A stretch of 64,000 bases of DNA from Lacinutrix venerupis. GTDB lineage: Bacteria > Bacteroidota > Bacteroidia > Flavobacteriales > Flavobacteriaceae. The DNA lies in contig NZ_RCCH01000009.1 in the NCBI RefSeq assembly GCF_003663945.1, forward strand, positions 51,938 to 115,937, read 5' to 3'. Made by a program: the position numbers and the translations under genes. The notes under the pieces were generated by a model that worked only from the letters and a program-made list of their open reading frames with translations, ran no database searches and had not been told where the DNA came from. This document shows, piece after piece, positions 1-9,500 of the stretch. Every line of letters begins with the position of its first letter. The first letter of the stretch is position 1.

Positions 1-488
1 CATAAAGTTGTACCATATATAAATGCTGGAGATGTGGGATCCCAAGCTGTATAACCTCTTGCCTCAAAAGTATTTCTAATCCCTCCATTTGGAAAACTTG
101 ATGCATCTGGTTCTTGTTGTACTAATTGACTCCCTCCAAATTTCTCAATAGCTTCATTGTTTTCTATAGTTTCAAAAAAAGCATCATGCTTTTCTGCTGT
201 TGCTCCTGTTAAAGGCTGAAACCAGTGCGTATAGTGCGTTACTCCTTTAGACAAAGCCCAATCTTTCATTGCCGAAGCAATTTGATCTGCTATTGCCCTG
301 TCTATTTGACTTCCTTTTTCAATAGCATTTGTTAAGCTTAAAAAAGCATCACTTGTTAAAGTTTGACGCATTTTTTTTGTGTTATATACATTTTCTGCAA
401 AAATTTCTGAACGACGTTTTTCCTCCTTAATTTTTACAGACTTTCTATTCAATGTTTCTTTAATAGCAAAAAACCTTAATGTTGACAT
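1..488 (-). CDS. glnN: Glutamine synthetase type III, N-terminal part (runs off left edge)
   Basis: ATP-dependent synthesis of glutamine from glutamate and ammonia. The first ~162 residues are visible, starting at the ATG complementary to 486-488 ([11 protein letters not shown]) and continuing through [18 protein letters not shown] and [13 protein letters not shown], which are hallmark stretches of the long (~700 aa) GSIII family of Bacteroidota and cyanobacteria. The gene is divergent from a type II glutamine synthetase, with 192 bp between the starts. A TATATTTG box on the minus strand (508-515) lies just before the start. The C-terminal ~80% is outside the window, so completeness cannot be judged. 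Confidence 0.93.
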   Translation of the reverse strand, partial: MSTLRFFAIKETLNRKSVKIKEEKRRSEIFAENVYNTKKMRQTLTSDAFLSLTNAIEKGSQIDRAIADQIASAMKDWALSKGVTHYTHWFQPLTGATAEKHDAFFETIENNEAIEKFGGSQLVQQEPDASSFPNGGIRNTFEARGYTAWDPTSPAFIYGTTL

Positions 489-507
489 ATTTATGACTTT
501 TTTTTTG

Positions 508-515
508 CAAATATA
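508..515 (-). promoter_or_regulatory. -7 promoter box for glnN
   Basis: On the minus strand the sequence reads TATATTTG, an exact match to the Bacteroidota -7 consensus TAnnTTTG, 20 bp from the glnN start. No clear TTG -33 element is seen at the usual 17-20 bp spacing, so strength or regulation is uncertain. Confidence 0.5.
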
Positions 516-640
516 TTAATTTTAGCAGATTTAAAATATTAAAAACACAAACACCCTTAAAAAAATAGGGTTGTTGATATGTATTTAATAATTTTTATAA
601 TTTTACCCTTATATTTTTATAGGTTAAAAAAAAATCATTT

Positions 641-648
641 TATATTTG
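641..648 (+). promoter_or_regulatory. -7 promoter box for the type II glutamine synthetase
   Basis: TATATTTG matches TAnnTTTG and ends 32 bp before the ATG at 681. The -33 region is T-rich without a clean TTG. Confidence 0.5.
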
Positions 649-680
649 CATGCATATTATTAATATAATTTAAAAGTACT

Positions 681-1706
681 ATGGCAAAAATTAAATTAGA
701 ATACATTTGGCTAGATGGTTATTTTCCAACTCAGAATATGAGAAGTAAAACCAAAGTTGAAGAACATGAAGACTTCAAAGGAACTATTGAAGAATTAAGC
801 AACTGGTCGTTTGACGGTTCGTCTACAAGACAAGCATCAGGAGACTCGTCTGACTGTTTATTAAAACCAGTAGCAATTTACCCAGATCCAGCAAGAGTGA
901 ATGGTTATTTAGTTATGACTGAAGTACTAAATGCCGATGGTACACCTCATATTTCTAACGGAAGAGCAACTATTGAAGATGAAGATTCTGATTTCTGGTT
1001 TGGTTTTGAGCAAGAGTACTTTATTATGGACACAAAAACACAACTACCATTAGGCTTCCCTATTGGAGGTTATCCTGCTCCACAAGGAATGTACTATTGT
1101 TCTGTTGGAGGTAAAAACACACACGGAAGAGGATTAGTTGAGGAACATGCCGATTTATGTATTGAAGCTGGATTAAATTTTGAAGGAATTAACCAAGAAG
1201 TTGCATCTGGTCAATGGGAGTTTCAACTTTTTGCAAAAGGCGCTAAAAAAGCTGGAGACGAAATATGGATTGCTCGCTACTTATTAGATAGATTAACAGA
1301 ACAGTATGGTTACTATATAGAATACCACCCAAAACCATTAGGAAAAGATATGGACTGGAATGGTTCTGGTATGCATGCTAATTTCTCTAATAGCGTATTA
1401 AGAACTTGCGGATCTAAAGAAACATATGAAAAAATATGTGAAGCATTTAAACCTGTTGTTAAAGAACATATTGCTGTTTACGGAGAGTTTAACGACCAAC
1501 GTTTAACAGGTGATCACGAAACTGCTTCTATTAACGATTTTTCTTATGGAGTTTCAGACAGAGGTGCCTCAATTAGAATTCCAATTATTACAGTAGAAAA
1601 TGGCTGGAAAGGATGGCTAGAAGATAGACGTCCTGCATCTAACGGAGACCCATACAAAATTGCAGGTAGAATTATAAAAACAGTTAAATCTGCTAACATT
1701 AGTTAA
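681..1706 (+). CDS. glnII: Glutamine synthetase type II (eukaryotic-like)
   Basis: 341-aa cytoplasmic glutamine synthetase of the short GSII type. The beta-grasp signature NWSFDGSSTRQA is at residues 41-52, the first metal-binding glutamates are in FGFEQEYF (107-114), and the ATP/glutamate segment NGSGMHANFS is at 227-236, followed by GDHETASINDFSYGVSDRG. The length is within the usual 330-370 aa range and all catalytic blocks are present. It is transcribed away from the type III enzyme, so the cell has two unrelated routes to glutamine side by side. It ends at a strong bidirectional hairpin shared with the convergent porin gene. Identification is firm; which enzyme dominates under which nitrogen supply cannot be read from sequence. 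Confidence 0.95.
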   Translation: MAKIKLEYIWLDGYFPTQNMRSKTKVEEHEDFKGTIEELSNWSFDGSSTRQASGDSSDCLLKPVAIYPDPARVNGYLVMTEVLNADGTPHISNGRATIEDEDSDFWFGFEQEYFIMDTKTQLPLGFPIGGYPAPQGMYYCSVGGKNTHGRGLVEEHADLCIEAGLNFEGINQEVASGQWEFQLFAKGAKKAGDEIWIARYLLDRLTEQYGYYIEYHPKPLGKDMDWNGSGMHANFSNSVLRTCGSKETYEKICEAFKPVVKEHIAVYGEFNDQRLTGDHETASINDFSYGVSDRGASIRIPIITVENGWKGWLEDRRPASNGDPYKIAGRIIKTVKSANIS

Positions 1707-1726
1707 GATTAAAACATATTAAAAAA

Positions 1727-1757
1727 AAGCGTTTGAAAATTTCAAACGCTTTTTTTT
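1727..1757. terminator. Bidirectional Rho-independent terminator
   Basis: Inverted repeat AGCGTTTGAAA / TTTCAAACGCT flanked by A8 on the left and T8 on the right, so it works for both the glutamine synthetase (+) and the porin (-). Confidence 0.9.
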
Positions 1758-1778
1758 ATTTCAATATATATAAAGTCA

Positions 1779-3332
1779 CTATAAACTAAAGCCTAGCGAT
1801 AATGTTATATTAGAATTATTTGCATCAATAAAAGCACTATCTGTAAGACCAGTATTATACAATTGATGCTCTCTTGACTGACTATAAGCATCGTATGTAA
1901 CATCTAATTTTGTATTTCCAAAATCATAACCCAACCCTAAAGAATACCCAGATAAATCACCTACAGTCACTCCATTTTTATACGGACTTTCCTCAAAACG
2001 ATAACCTCCTCTAAAACTAAATTGATTCACTTTATACTCTCCTCCTAATTTAAATGTTGAAGCTGCTGTTAACCTATCCGTAATAATAGAATTTTGCGTT
2101 CTAAAATAAGCATCGGATTTTGGTGTGAATTTTGTTTTACTATAATCTTTTCTAGAATAATCGAAACTAATTAACCCTTTTTTTCCAAAAACATAAGCTA
2201 AACTTCCTGTTATTTTTCCTGGAGACTGCAAATTATAAGGTTCAAAAACATTAATAACTTGAGGATTTATAGTTTCTCCAAAAAACGTACTACCATCTGC
2301 TAAAGGAATACCATCAATACTACTTGTTTCTAAATATTGAGTAGATTCTTCTTCAATTGAAAACCAAGTAGGTGAATCGTAAGTCAAACCAATTCTAAAC
2401 TCGTTAGTTAATTTATAAATTCCTCCTAATTGAAAAGAAAAACCGGAACCATTAGCATTTAAAACATTTTCAAAATAAACATTATTAATCACACCTCCAG
2501 TTTCATTATTAGACTCTTCTAAAACAGTTAATTTTTCGTAATTAAGAAAATGAGAATTTAAATTTAAGCCTAAATAGAGATTATCTCCATATTGAGCACC
2601 AAAATTAAAAGCAATTTTGCCGTTGTAACCCGTAGCTAAATATCCAAACCTTTGATCGAAAGAATTACCTTCTACAAGAGAAACATATTCTGTTTCATTA
2701 TTTCCATCAGGATCTAAGTCTAATATAAAAGAAGAATAACCTAAAAATGCTTGCTGATTTTGAACTCCAAAAGCAGAACCTATATCCGCATAAGCATCTG
2801 CATAAGACTCCCCATCAAAAGCAGAAATATCGTTAACATTCAAACCCTGAGCATTATTTAAAAAATAACTTGCCACCGAACCACCTTGAGTAGCTTCTTT
2901 ACCATTAACACCTCTTGACTCCCAACTATCGTCGTAATTATCTAAGTTGTCAAAAGCTACACTAAAAGTGAATTTTTTCCACATAGAATTATTGTGTCTA
3001 TTCTCAAAAACAAAAACTCCACCTCCTTGATTTAATGATACATCAGAATCTGAAGATGATCTTGTTCCTCCAAAAAAAACTGTTTCATTATCTACATCTC
3101 TTATATTTAATGACACGGAAGCAAAACTATTAGTAAAAACTGCAGAAGACGCAGGATTTACATTAACAGCACTTAAATCTCCTCCAAGAGCACCAAATGC
3201 ACCACTAAGAGCCCTATATCTTGCCGAGCCAACTACCTGTCCACTACTGTATCGCAATGCATCGTTTATATCTTGAGCATTTGCAAAAAATACTAATGCA
3301 ACTGCAATTATTAAAAACACTTTTTTCTTCAT
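1779..3332 (-). CDS. OmpP1/FadL-type outer membrane transport protein
   Basis: 517 aa with a clear Sec signal (MKKKVFLIIAVALVFFANA, residues 1-19). The mature start QDINDALRYSSGQVVGSARY and the following GALGGDLSAVNVNPASSAV block are typical of the FadL/TodX-like porins of Flavobacteriaceae, which pass long-chain fatty acids or other hydrophobic compounds across the outer membrane. The rest alternates polar and hydrophobic residues as expected for strands and ends in LSLGFSL, compatible with a beta-signal. The substrate cannot be assigned. It lies 41 bp downstream of the 316-aa lipoprotein gene in the same direction and may share its transcript. Confidence 0.85.
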   Translation of the reverse strand: MKKKVFLIIAVALVFFANAQDINDALRYSSGQVVGSARYRALSGAFGALGGDLSAVNVNPASSAVFTNSFASVSLNIRDVDNETVFFGGTRSSSDSDVSLNQGGGVFVFENRHNNSMWKKFTFSVAFDNLDNYDDSWESRGVNGKEATQGGSVASYFLNNAQGLNVNDISAFDGESYADAYADIGSAFGVQNQQAFLGYSSFILDLDPDGNNETEYVSLVEGNSFDQRFGYLATGYNGKIAFNFGAQYGDNLYLGLNLNSHFLNYEKLTVLEESNNETGGVINNVYFENVLNANGSGFSFQLGGIYKLTNEFRIGLTYDSPTWFSIEEESTQYLETSSIDGIPLADGSTFFGETINPQVINVFEPYNLQSPGKITGSLAYVFGKKGLISFDYSRKDYSKTKFTPKSDAYFRTQNSIITDRLTAASTFKLGGEYKVNQFSFRGGYRFEESPYKNGVTVGDLSGYSLGLGYDFGNTKLDVTYDAYSQSREHQLYNTGLTDSAFIDANNSNITLSLGFSL

Positions 3333-3373
3333 ATACTTTTTTCTTCTCTTTTCTTTATTCTTTTTTAATTTTA

Positions 3374-4324
3374 TTAACCTCTCCTTCTACTCCCTGAACT
3401 TCTAGAAGAACCAGATGAGCGACTAGGAGACGAACTTCTTATAGACGAACGATTAGGAGAAGATGTTCTTGGTGTATAAGTCCTAGTTCTTGGCGTAGAT
3501 ATTCTTGGTGTTCTTGTCTTTATTTCAGATTTTGAAGATCTAGGTGTAGATGTTCTCGGTGTAGACGTTCTTGGCGTAGAGGTTCTCACTCTTGGAGTAT
3601 TAGAACTCCTCACTCTTGGTGTAGAAGATGTCCTTGTTCTAGTAGAAGAAGTATTAGCTCTTCTTGCACCATCTACCCTTCTTTGTAATTCTGAACTCCT
3701 ACCATATACTCCACCTCTTCTTGTTGAATTATACGCTAAATTTCTACCGTACCAGTTTCCACCATAATAAGAACCATAACCGTATCCATAACCATAAAAA
3801 GGATGAGGATTCCAAAAAGGATCATAAAAACCTCCAAAACCAAAATCACCATATCCGTAACCATATCCGAATCCTATATTCCAGGTAGAGAAAGGCCTAT
3901 TCCAACCAAATCTACTCCAACCATAATAAGGTCTATTCCAATAATTATAAAAGCCAAAACCATTATTATAAATATTAACAGAAACTTCTCTTTCATTATC
4001 TCCCCAAGAAGCATAACCTGTATTAGCATTTACAGTCTCATCAGCGTTTTCAACATATGCTCCTTTATAAGAATCTATATCTACAAAAACCTCTTCATCG
4101 TTTTCCGAATCTATTTCTTTAGACTTTTCTCTAAAGTAATTTTTGTAATAAGTGTCTTCACTATCATCTGTTCCTACATAGTCCGCCTCAATTTCATCAT
4201 CCTCATATATACCATCAGTACTTTGACCAACATATTGATAAGACCCACAAGAAGTGAGAACTATAGTAAATAAAACCAAAGCAAATGCTGGTAATTTATT
4301 AGATAAGTATTTTTTTAAATGCAT
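3374..4324 (-). CDS. Lipoprotein with Tyr/Gly-rich and RTSTPR-repeat regions
   Basis: 316 aa. Signal peptide with lipobox LTSC at about residues 23-26, so it is predicted to be lipidated. An acidic segment follows (EDDEIEADYVGTDDSED). The middle is rich in Gly, Tyr, Trp and Phe (YGYGYGDFGFGGFYDP). The last ~100 residues are basic, made of tandem TSTPR/RTSTPR units ending in SRSSGSRRRG. Similar proteins in Flavobacteriaceae are annotated only as hypothetical, and function is unknown. The charge layout and aromatic core suggest an envelope-anchored disordered or self-associating protein (inference). Reverse-frame ORFs over this low-complexity stretch are artefacts of the repeat. Confidence 0.75.
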   Translation of the reverse strand: MHLKKYLSNKLPAFALVLFTIVLTSCGSYQYVGQSTDGIYEDDEIEADYVGTDDSEDTYYKNYFREKSKEIDSENDEEVFVDIDSYKGAYVENADETVNANTGYASWGDNEREVSVNIYNNGFGFYNYWNRPYYGWSRFGWNRPFSTWNIGFGYGYGYGDFGFGGFYDPFWNPHPFYGYGYGYGSYYGGNWYGRNLAYNSTRRGGVYGRSSELQRRVDGARRANTSSTRTRTSSTPRVRSSNTPRVRTSTPRTSTPRTSTPRSSKSEIKTRTPRISTPRTRTYTPRTSSPNRSSIRSSSPSRSSGSSRSSGSRRRG

Positions 4325-4424
4325 AACTGTTTCTTTTTATTGTTGAACATAACAAAAATAGTTAGTTTTGTCAAACTATTTCTTTTTTTAACATAGTCAC
4401 AATATTTGTGCCAAAAGACATTAT

Positions 4425-5903
4425 ATGAGCAAAAAACTCACAACAAGAGCAGAAGATTATTCAAAATGGTATAATGAATTAGTTGTAAAAGCTGATTTAG
4501 CTGAAAATTCAGCAGTTAGAGGCTGCATGGTAATAAAACCTTATGGATATGCTATTTGGGAAAAAATGCAAGCAGAATTAGATAGAATGTTTAAAGAAAC
4601 AGGCCATCAAAATGCTTATTTCCCATTATTTGTACCAAAAAGCTTATTTGAAGCCGAAGAAAAAAACGCAGAAGGTTTTGCAAAAGAATGTGCAGTTGTT
4701 ACTCATTACAGATTACAAAATGACCCTGACAATGAAGGTAAGCTAAGAGTTGATCCTGAAGCTAAATTAGAAGAAGAGTTAGTAGTAAGACCTACAAGCG
4801 AAGCTATTATATGGAATACGTACAAAGGATGGATACAATCTTACAGAGATTTACCGTTACTTATTAATCAATGGGCAAATGTTGTGAGATGGGAAATGCG
4901 TACAAGATTATTTTTACGTACTGCAGAATTCCTATGGCAAGAAGGACATACAGCACACGAAACCAAAGCCGAGGCTATTACTGAAGCAGAAACCATGAAT
5001 AATGTGTATGCAACTTTTGCAGAGAACTTTATGGCTATACCTGTTATTCAAGGATTAAAATCTGAAAGCGAACGTTTTGCTGGAGCAGATGAAACTTATT
5101 GTATAGAAGCACTTATGCAAGACGGAAAAGCTTTACAAGCAGGAACATCTCATTTTTTAGGACAAAATTTCGCAAAAGCATTTGATGTAAAGTTTACTAA
5201 TAAAGAAGGAAAGCAAGATCATGTTTGGGCTACGTCTTGGGGAGTCTCAACTAGATTAATGGGAGCTTTAATCATGACACATAGTGATGATCAAGGTTTA
5301 GTATTACCACCAAACTTAGCTCCAAATCAAGTTGTAATTGTTCCTATATATAAAACAGATGAACAATTAGACCAAATTACAGAAGTCGTAAATGGTATCA
5401 TGAAAGATTTACGCGCTAAACAAATTACAGTAAAGTTTGATAATAGAACAACACATCGACCAGGCGCTAAATTTGCACAACATGAACTACAAGGAGTTCC
5501 TTTACGTATAGCCATTGGAGCAAGAGATTTAGAAAATGGAACTGTTGAATTAGCACGAAGAGATACTTTAACTAAAGAAACAGTGTCTTTAGACTCTTTA
5601 ATTGAAAAAGTTGAAGGTTTAATGGTAGAAATTCAAGACTCACTTTTTAATAAAGCATTAGATTTTAGAAATTCTCACATTACTGAAGTTGAAAATTTTG
5701 ATGAATTTAAGTCTGTTTTAGAAGAAAAAGGAGGTTTTATCTCAGCACATTGGGATGGTACAATTGAAACTGAAGATAAAATAAAAGAAATCACAAAAGC
5801 AACTATACGCTGCTTACCTCTTGAAGGAGAGATGGTTGACGGCATTTGTGTATATTCTGGAAAACCATCTAAACGCAGAGTATTATTTGCAAAAGCTTAT
5901 TAA
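4425..5903 (+). CDS. proS: Prolyl-tRNA synthetase
   Basis: Charges tRNA-Pro with proline in the cytoplasm. 492 aa, the short archaeal/eukaryotic-like ProS type without the bacterial editing insertion. Class II motifs are visible: motif 2 in [20 protein letters not shown], the HETKAEA segment after it, and motif 3 in [17 protein letters not shown]. The anticodon-binding domain follows from about residue 305 (QVVIVPIY), and the C-terminus ends in KAY as expected for this subfamily. It is divergent from the lipoprotein gene. An AT-only inverted repeat directly after the stop could weakly terminate the transcript before the tRNA-Glu promoters. Confidence 0.96.
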   Translation: MSKKLTTRAEDYSKWYNELVVKADLAENSAVRGCMVIKPYGYAIWEKMQAELDRMFKETGHQNAYFPLFVPKSLFEAEEKNAEGFAKECAVVTHYRLQNDPDNEGKLRVDPEAKLEEELVVRPTSEAIIWNTYKGWIQSYRDLPLLINQWANVVRWEMRTRLFLRTAEFLWQEGHTAHETKAEAITEAETMNNVYATFAENFMAIPVIQGLKSESERFAGADETYCIEALMQDGKALQAGTSHFLGQNFAKAFDVKFTNKEGKQDHVWATSWGVSTRLMGALIMTHSDDQGLVLPPNLAPNQVVIVPIYKTDEQLDQITEVVNGIMKDLRAKQITVKFDNRTTHRPGAKFAQHELQGVPLRIAIGARDLENGTVELARRDTLTKETVSLDSLIEKVEGLMVEIQDSLFNKALDFRNSHITEVENFDEFKSVLEEKGGFISAHWDGTIETEDKIKEITKATIRCLPLEGEMVDGICVYSGKPSKRRVLFAKAY

Positions 5904-5936
5904 TTAAATTTTTTTAAAAAAAAATTTAATTAGCTC

Positions 5937-5966
5937 TTGCAAAAGTAGAAAATAGTTGTATTTTTG
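5937..5966 (+). promoter_or_regulatory. Upstream promoter before tRNA-Glu
   Basis: TTG at 5937-5939 and TATTTTTG at 5959-5966 with 19 bp between: a complete Bacteroidota -33/-7 promoter. It lies 73 bp upstream of a second complete promoter. Confidence 0.6.
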
Positions 5967-6009
5967 CATCCGCAATGGAAACGTTGTAAAAGTTATTTGA
6001 AAAAATTAT

Positions 6010-6039
6010 TTGCAGAAATAAAAATAAAATTTATATTTG
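6010..6039 (+). promoter_or_regulatory. Proximal promoter of tRNA-Glu
   Basis: TTG at 6010-6012 and TATATTTG at 6032-6039, 19 bp apart, exact consensus. The -7 box ends 17 bp before the tRNA, as expected for a short 5' leader. Confidence 0.7.
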
Positions 6040-6056
6040 CACACTCAAAATAAAAT

Positions 6057-6128
6057 GGCCCGTTCGTCTATCGGCTAGGACGCATGGTTTTCATCCATGT
6101 AAGAGGGGTTCGATTCCCCTACGGGCTA
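6057..6128 (+). tRNA. tRNA-Glu (anticodon TTC)
   Basis: 72-nt cloverleaf. The acceptor stem GGCCCGT/ACGGGCT has one G-U pair, the anticodon arm CATGG-TTTTCAT-CCATG presents TTC, and the T arm is GGGG-TTCGATT-CCCC. The discriminator is A. CCA is not encoded. It is followed by rpsT after 28 bp, so tRNA and S20 are probably co-transcribed. Confidence 0.95.
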
Positions 6129-6156
6129 CAATTTTTAAAAAAGAAAAAAGAAACAA

Positions 6157-6408
6157 ATGGCAAATCATAAGTCAGCATTAAAAAGAATTAGAAGTAACGA
6201 ATCTAAGCGCTTAAGAAATAAATATCAGCACAAGACTACACGTAATGCAATTAAAAAATTACGTGAGTTAACTGACAAGAAAGAAGCAGAAGCTTTATTA
6301 CCTTCTGTACATTCTATGTTAGACAAATTAGCGAAGAAAAACGTTATTCATGCTAATAAAGCTGCTAATTTAAAATCTGGTTTAGCTAAGCACGTTGCTG
6401 CAATATAA
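6157..6408 (+). CDS. rpsT: 30S ribosomal protein S20
   Basis: 83-aa, strongly basic protein beginning [21 protein letters not shown], the conserved S20 N-terminus, which binds 16S rRNA in the small subunit. Length and the C-terminal [12 protein letters not shown] motif fit the family. It lies directly behind tRNA-Glu and ends in a good hairpin terminator. Confidence 0.97.
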   Translation: MANHKSALKRIRSNESKRLRNKYQHKTTRNAIKKLRELTDKKEAEALLPSVHSMLDKLAKKNVIHANKAANLKSGLAKHVAAI

Positions 6409-6436
6409 GCTAGAGTAAGAAACACAATATTTAAAG

Positions 6437-6463
6437 CCTATCGAATTATCGATAGGTTTTTTT
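6437..6463 (+). terminator. Terminator of the tRNA-Glu/rpsT transcript
   Basis: CCTATCGA-atta-TCGATAGG stem of 8 bp followed by T7. Confidence 0.85.
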
Positions 6464-6535
6464 GTTTTGCATAATTTTATTTTCTAAAAATTTACTCTAA
6501 ATAAGGTCTCTATATTAATTTCAAAAAGTATAAAT

Positions 6536-6940
6536 TTGCAATTAATAAAAAATCAACCATCATATAATCTTACGAATTTGGAAAATACAAACGCAATTAA
6601 AGCTATTGATAACATTCTTGAAAATCTTGATAAAACTGGTATAAATACAACTACATTGATTGATGACATTAAAGCATTACGTGTTTTTGCTTTAGAAGAA
6701 GAAATTCCCTTAGTTGTTAAAGTGTTAAGATTAACATACGAACACATAGAATCTTTCGGAAACTTTTTTATTCCAATTCCTCAAGATGAACCTATAGAAG
6801 AAGATACCGATGAAGATATTAGTGACGAAAATTCTCCTGTAGAAAGCCTTAAATATTTAATTTCATTAACCAGAAATCTTAACAACAAATCTAACATCTC
6901 TGATTTAAGAGAATACAAAGAATTATTAATGTCTTATTAA
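6536..6940 (+). CDS. Conserved hypothetical protein between rpsT and rho
   Basis: 134 aa if started at TTG 6536. Mostly helical and acidic (DEPIEEDTDEDISDEN), no signal or membrane segment, no domain I can name. There is no ATG in frame near the start. Start candidates are TTG 6536 or TTG 6578. The first TTG overlaps a TAAATTTG -7 box (6531-6538), which would place transcription initiation inside the coding sequence, so the downstream TTG 6578 (LENTNAIKAI, 120 aa) is also plausible. It converges on rho and shares a strong bidirectional terminator with it. Confidence 0.65.
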   Translation: MQLIKNQPSYNLTNLENTNAIKAIDNILENLDKTGINTTTLIDDIKALRVFALEEEIPLVVKVLRLTYEHIESFGNFFIPIPQDEPIEEDTDEDISDENSPVESLKYLISLTRNLNNKSNISDLREYKELLMSY

Positions 6941-7018
6941 TAATCCTTTATTACAATAAATAAGCATTAAAATACACTTTAATGTTTTAGTTTAGATTTC
7001 TAAAAAACGCACCATAAA

Positions 7019-7050
7019 AAAAGCCTTGATAAATTATCAAGGCTTTTTTA
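7019..7050. terminator. Bidirectional terminator between hypothetical gene and rho
   Basis: AAGCCTTGATAA-a-TTATCAAGGCTT, 12-bp perfect inverted repeat (7021-7045) with A-run on the left and T-run on the right. Confidence 0.9.
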
Positions 7051-7067
7051 TTTATAATATAGAGATT

Positions 7068-8792
7068 TTAACCGTTCATAGAGATTAAAAATTCTTCATT
7101 AGTTCTTGTTTGTTTAAAACGTTCGTTTATAAACTCCATAGCTTCTACAGGATTCATATCTGCAAGGTATTTTCTCATTACCCACATTCTTTGAATAGTT
7201 TTATCATCTAAAAGTATATCGTCTCGTCTTGTACTTGACGATGTTAAATCGATAGCTGGAAAAATACGACGGTTAGAAATTTTACGATCTAATTGTAATT
7301 CCATATTACCAGTACCTTTAAATTCTTCAAAAATAACTTCGTCCATTTTAGAGCCTGTTTCAGTTAATGCGGTAGCTATAATTGTTAAAGAACCTCCATT
7401 TTCAATATTACGTGCTGCTCCAAAGAAACGTTTTGGTTTATGTAATGCATTTGCATCTACACCTCCAGACAATATTTTTCCAGATGCTGGCTGTACAGAA
7501 TTATAAGCTCTTGCTAAACGTGTAATAGAATCTAATAAAATAACAACATCGTGTCCACACTCTACTAATCGTTTTGCTTTTTCTAAAACAATATTTGCAA
7601 TTTTTACGTGCTCATGTGCTTCTTTGTCAAAAGTGGAAGCAATAACTTCTCCTCTTACATTACGTTGCATATCTGTAACTTCCTCTGGACGTTCATCTAT
7701 AAGTAAAATCATTTGATATACTTCTGGATGATTCGCAGCAATTGCATTAGCAACATCTTTTAACAACATTGTTTTACCAGTTTTTGGCTGGGAAACAATC
7801 ATACCACGTTGCCCTTTTCCTATTGGAGCAAACAAGTCCATAATACGTGTAGAAATTGTAGATTGCTTCTCTGCAATGTTAAATTTCTCTTGAGGAAACA
7901 ATGGCGTTAAATGCTCGAAAGACACACGGTCTCTAACCACATCTGGACTCTGTCCATTTATTTTATTCACTCTAATAAGTGGAAAATACTTTTCTCCTTC
8001 TTTTGGAGGTCTAACATTTCCTAATACTGTATCTCCTACTTTTAATCCAAATAAACGGATTTGAGACTGCGACACATAAATATCGTCTGGAGATGATAAA
8101 TAATTATAATCTGAAGATCTTAAAAATCCATAACCATCCTGCATGACATCTAAAACACCTTCACTCTCAATAATCGCATCGAATTCAAAATCCGGCTCTC
8201 GATAACGATTACGATTATCGTTATTACCATGTGTATTACCATTTTTACCTTGATTTCGGTTTTGGTGTTTATTCTGGTGTTTATTTTGATTATTGTTTTG
8301 ACGATTAGAGTTATTTTCCTTTTTATCGTCTTTTTTATTTTGATGATTATGAACAGGCTTTTTATGCTGTGGTTTTGGCTGCTGAGTTTTTGCAGGCGTT
8401 TTTGATTGCGCTTGCTTATTATCCTCTTTACTCTCTTTTACCTCTTTTTTATCTTTATCAGCATTATTTTCTTTAACATCGTCTTCTTTAAAAGCTAAAG
8501 TTTCTTGATTAGCTTTTGGTTGAGACTTTGTTCTTGGGTTAGGTTTATTTGCTGTGGTACGTTGTACACGTTCTCTTTTGGGCTTAGCTGGAGTTTTTGT
8601 TGTAGTTGATTTTGCTGGTGGTGCATCTACTTTTACTTCTTGTACTGCCTTTGGGTTAGATGCTTGCTTATCTAAGATTTGATAAACTAAGTCTAATTTT
8701 TTTAATGAACGAAACTTTGGTATACTAAGTTTTTTAGCCATTTCCTGCAATTCAGGAAGCTTCATTTCTTTTAATTGTGAGATTTCAAACAT
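7068..8792 (-). CDS. rho: Transcription termination factor Rho
   Basis: Hexameric RNA-dependent ATPase that ends transcription. 574 aa, longer than the ~420 aa of E. coli Rho. Rho_N/SAP-like domain at residues 1-45, then a ~160-residue insertion (46-205) almost entirely Lys, Asn, Gln, Thr and Pro (for example [15 protein letters not shown]). The cold-shock RNA-binding domain is at 210-285 ([20 protein letters not shown]). In the ATPase core, Walker A is SQPKTGKT (334-341) and Walker B is in [16 protein letters not shown]. The C-terminal part is complete. The insertion is known from Bacteroidota Rho; a role in RNA binding or phase separation is inference here. Confidence 0.96.
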   Translation of the reverse strand: MFEISQLKEMKLPELQEMAKKLSIPKFRSLKKLDLVYQILDKQASNPKAVQEVKVDAPPAKSTTTKTPAKPKRERVQRTTANKPNPRTKSQPKANQETLAFKEDDVKENNADKDKKEVKESKEDNKQAQSKTPAKTQQPKPQHKKPVHNHQNKKDDKKENNSNRQNNNQNKHQNKHQNRNQGKNGNTHGNNDNRNRYREPDFEFDAIIESEGVLDVMQDGYGFLRSSDYNYLSSPDDIYVSQSQIRLFGLKVGDTVLGNVRPPKEGEKYFPLIRVNKINGQSPDVVRDRVSFEHLTPLFPQEKFNIAEKQSTISTRIMDLFAPIGKGQRGMIVSQPKTGKTMLLKDVANAIAANHPEVYQMILLIDERPEEVTDMQRNVRGEVIASTFDKEAHEHVKIANIVLEKAKRLVECGHDVVILLDSITRLARAYNSVQPASGKILSGGVDANALHKPKRFFGAARNIENGGSLTIIATALTETGSKMDEVIFEEFKGTGNMELQLDRKISNRRIFPAIDLTSSSTRRDDILLDDKTIQRMWVMRKYLADMNPVEAMEFINERFKQTRTNEEFLISMNG

Positions 8793-8959
8793 GAATTGTT
8801 TATTGATATTTTTAGAAAAATATGTTGTTGAAAATTTCCGAAGAAAATTATAATATAAAATTTGAAGAATAACGCGTTGCTAATGTGATTGTTGCAATGC
8901 GCTTATGCAATAATACAACTTTATTTTAAGTTTTTAGTTAAAATTTCCAAAAGAAGTTA

Positions 8960-8967
8960 TATTTTTG
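8960..8967 (+). promoter_or_regulatory. -7 promoter box of the DUF4293 gene
   Basis: TATTTTTG, exact TAnnTTTG, 26 bp before the ATG at 8994. The -33 region is T-rich (TTTTTAG). Confidence 0.45.
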
Positions 8968-8993
8968 GAGCTGAAATTATTTTAATAAAATAA

Positions 8994-9404
8994 ATGTTAC
9001 AACGTATTCAATCTGTCTATTTACTGCTTGCCGCTGGAATTTCGGCTGGATTGATTTTTGTATTTCATTTATGGATAACAAACGAAGATGTAAAAATCTT
9101 TGCAATGGATGAGTTGTTATATTTTGGTCTATTTTTAGGCTCTGCAGCTTTATCTTTGTTATCTATATTTATGTTTAAAAATAGGAAGTTGCAATTTGTA
9201 TTGGGACGACTTAACATCATATTAAACTTTATTTTACTAGGATTTTTCGCCTATCAATCTCTAAACATATCTGGAGAAGCTTTGGTTTCTGAGAAAGGTA
9301 TTGGGATTTTTCTTCCAATTCTGTCTATTGTGTTATTAGCTTTGGCTAATAAGGCGATTAAAAAGGATGAAGATCTTGTAAAATCTGTAGATAGATTGCG
9401 ATAA
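8994..9404 (+). CDS. DUF4293 family membrane protein
   Basis: 136 aa with four hydrophobic segments (about residues 7-27, 42-60, 70-88 and 104-120) and a short charged tail (KKDEDLVKSVDRLR). The start MLQRIQSVYLLLAA is the conserved opening of the DUF4293 family, found widely in Flavobacteriia next to rho. Function is unknown. It is divergent from rho and ends in its own terminator. Confidence 0.8.
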   Translation: MLQRIQSVYLLLAAGISAGLIFVFHLWITNEDVKIFAMDELLYFGLFLGSAALSLLSIFMFKNRKLQFVLGRLNIILNFILLGFFAYQSLNISGEALVSEKGIGIFLPILSIVLLALANKAIKKDEDLVKSVDRLR

Positions 9405-9433
9405 ACCTAACATCTTAGTAGTATTAGTGCGTG

Positions 9434-9465
9434 AGCCCAAGGTGAAGATCTTGGGCTTTTTTTTT
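9434..9465 (+). terminator. Terminator after the DUF4293 gene
   Basis: AGCCCAAG-gtgaagat-CTTGGGCT stem followed by T9. Confidence 0.9.
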
Positions 9466-9500
9466 GGTTATTATTATTATTAACCTAAATACTTTAAAAC

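Noticed and set aside
3400..3660. CRISPR-like regular repeat
   Set aside because: The periodicity is coding: TSTPR codon repeats within the lipoprotein, with no spacer/repeat pattern.
3803..4273. Plus-strand ORF of 156 codons
   Set aside because: Antisense shadow of the Gly/Tyr-rich lipoprotein; composition (Ile, Arg, Thr, Ser) is that of reverse-complement low-complexity DNA.
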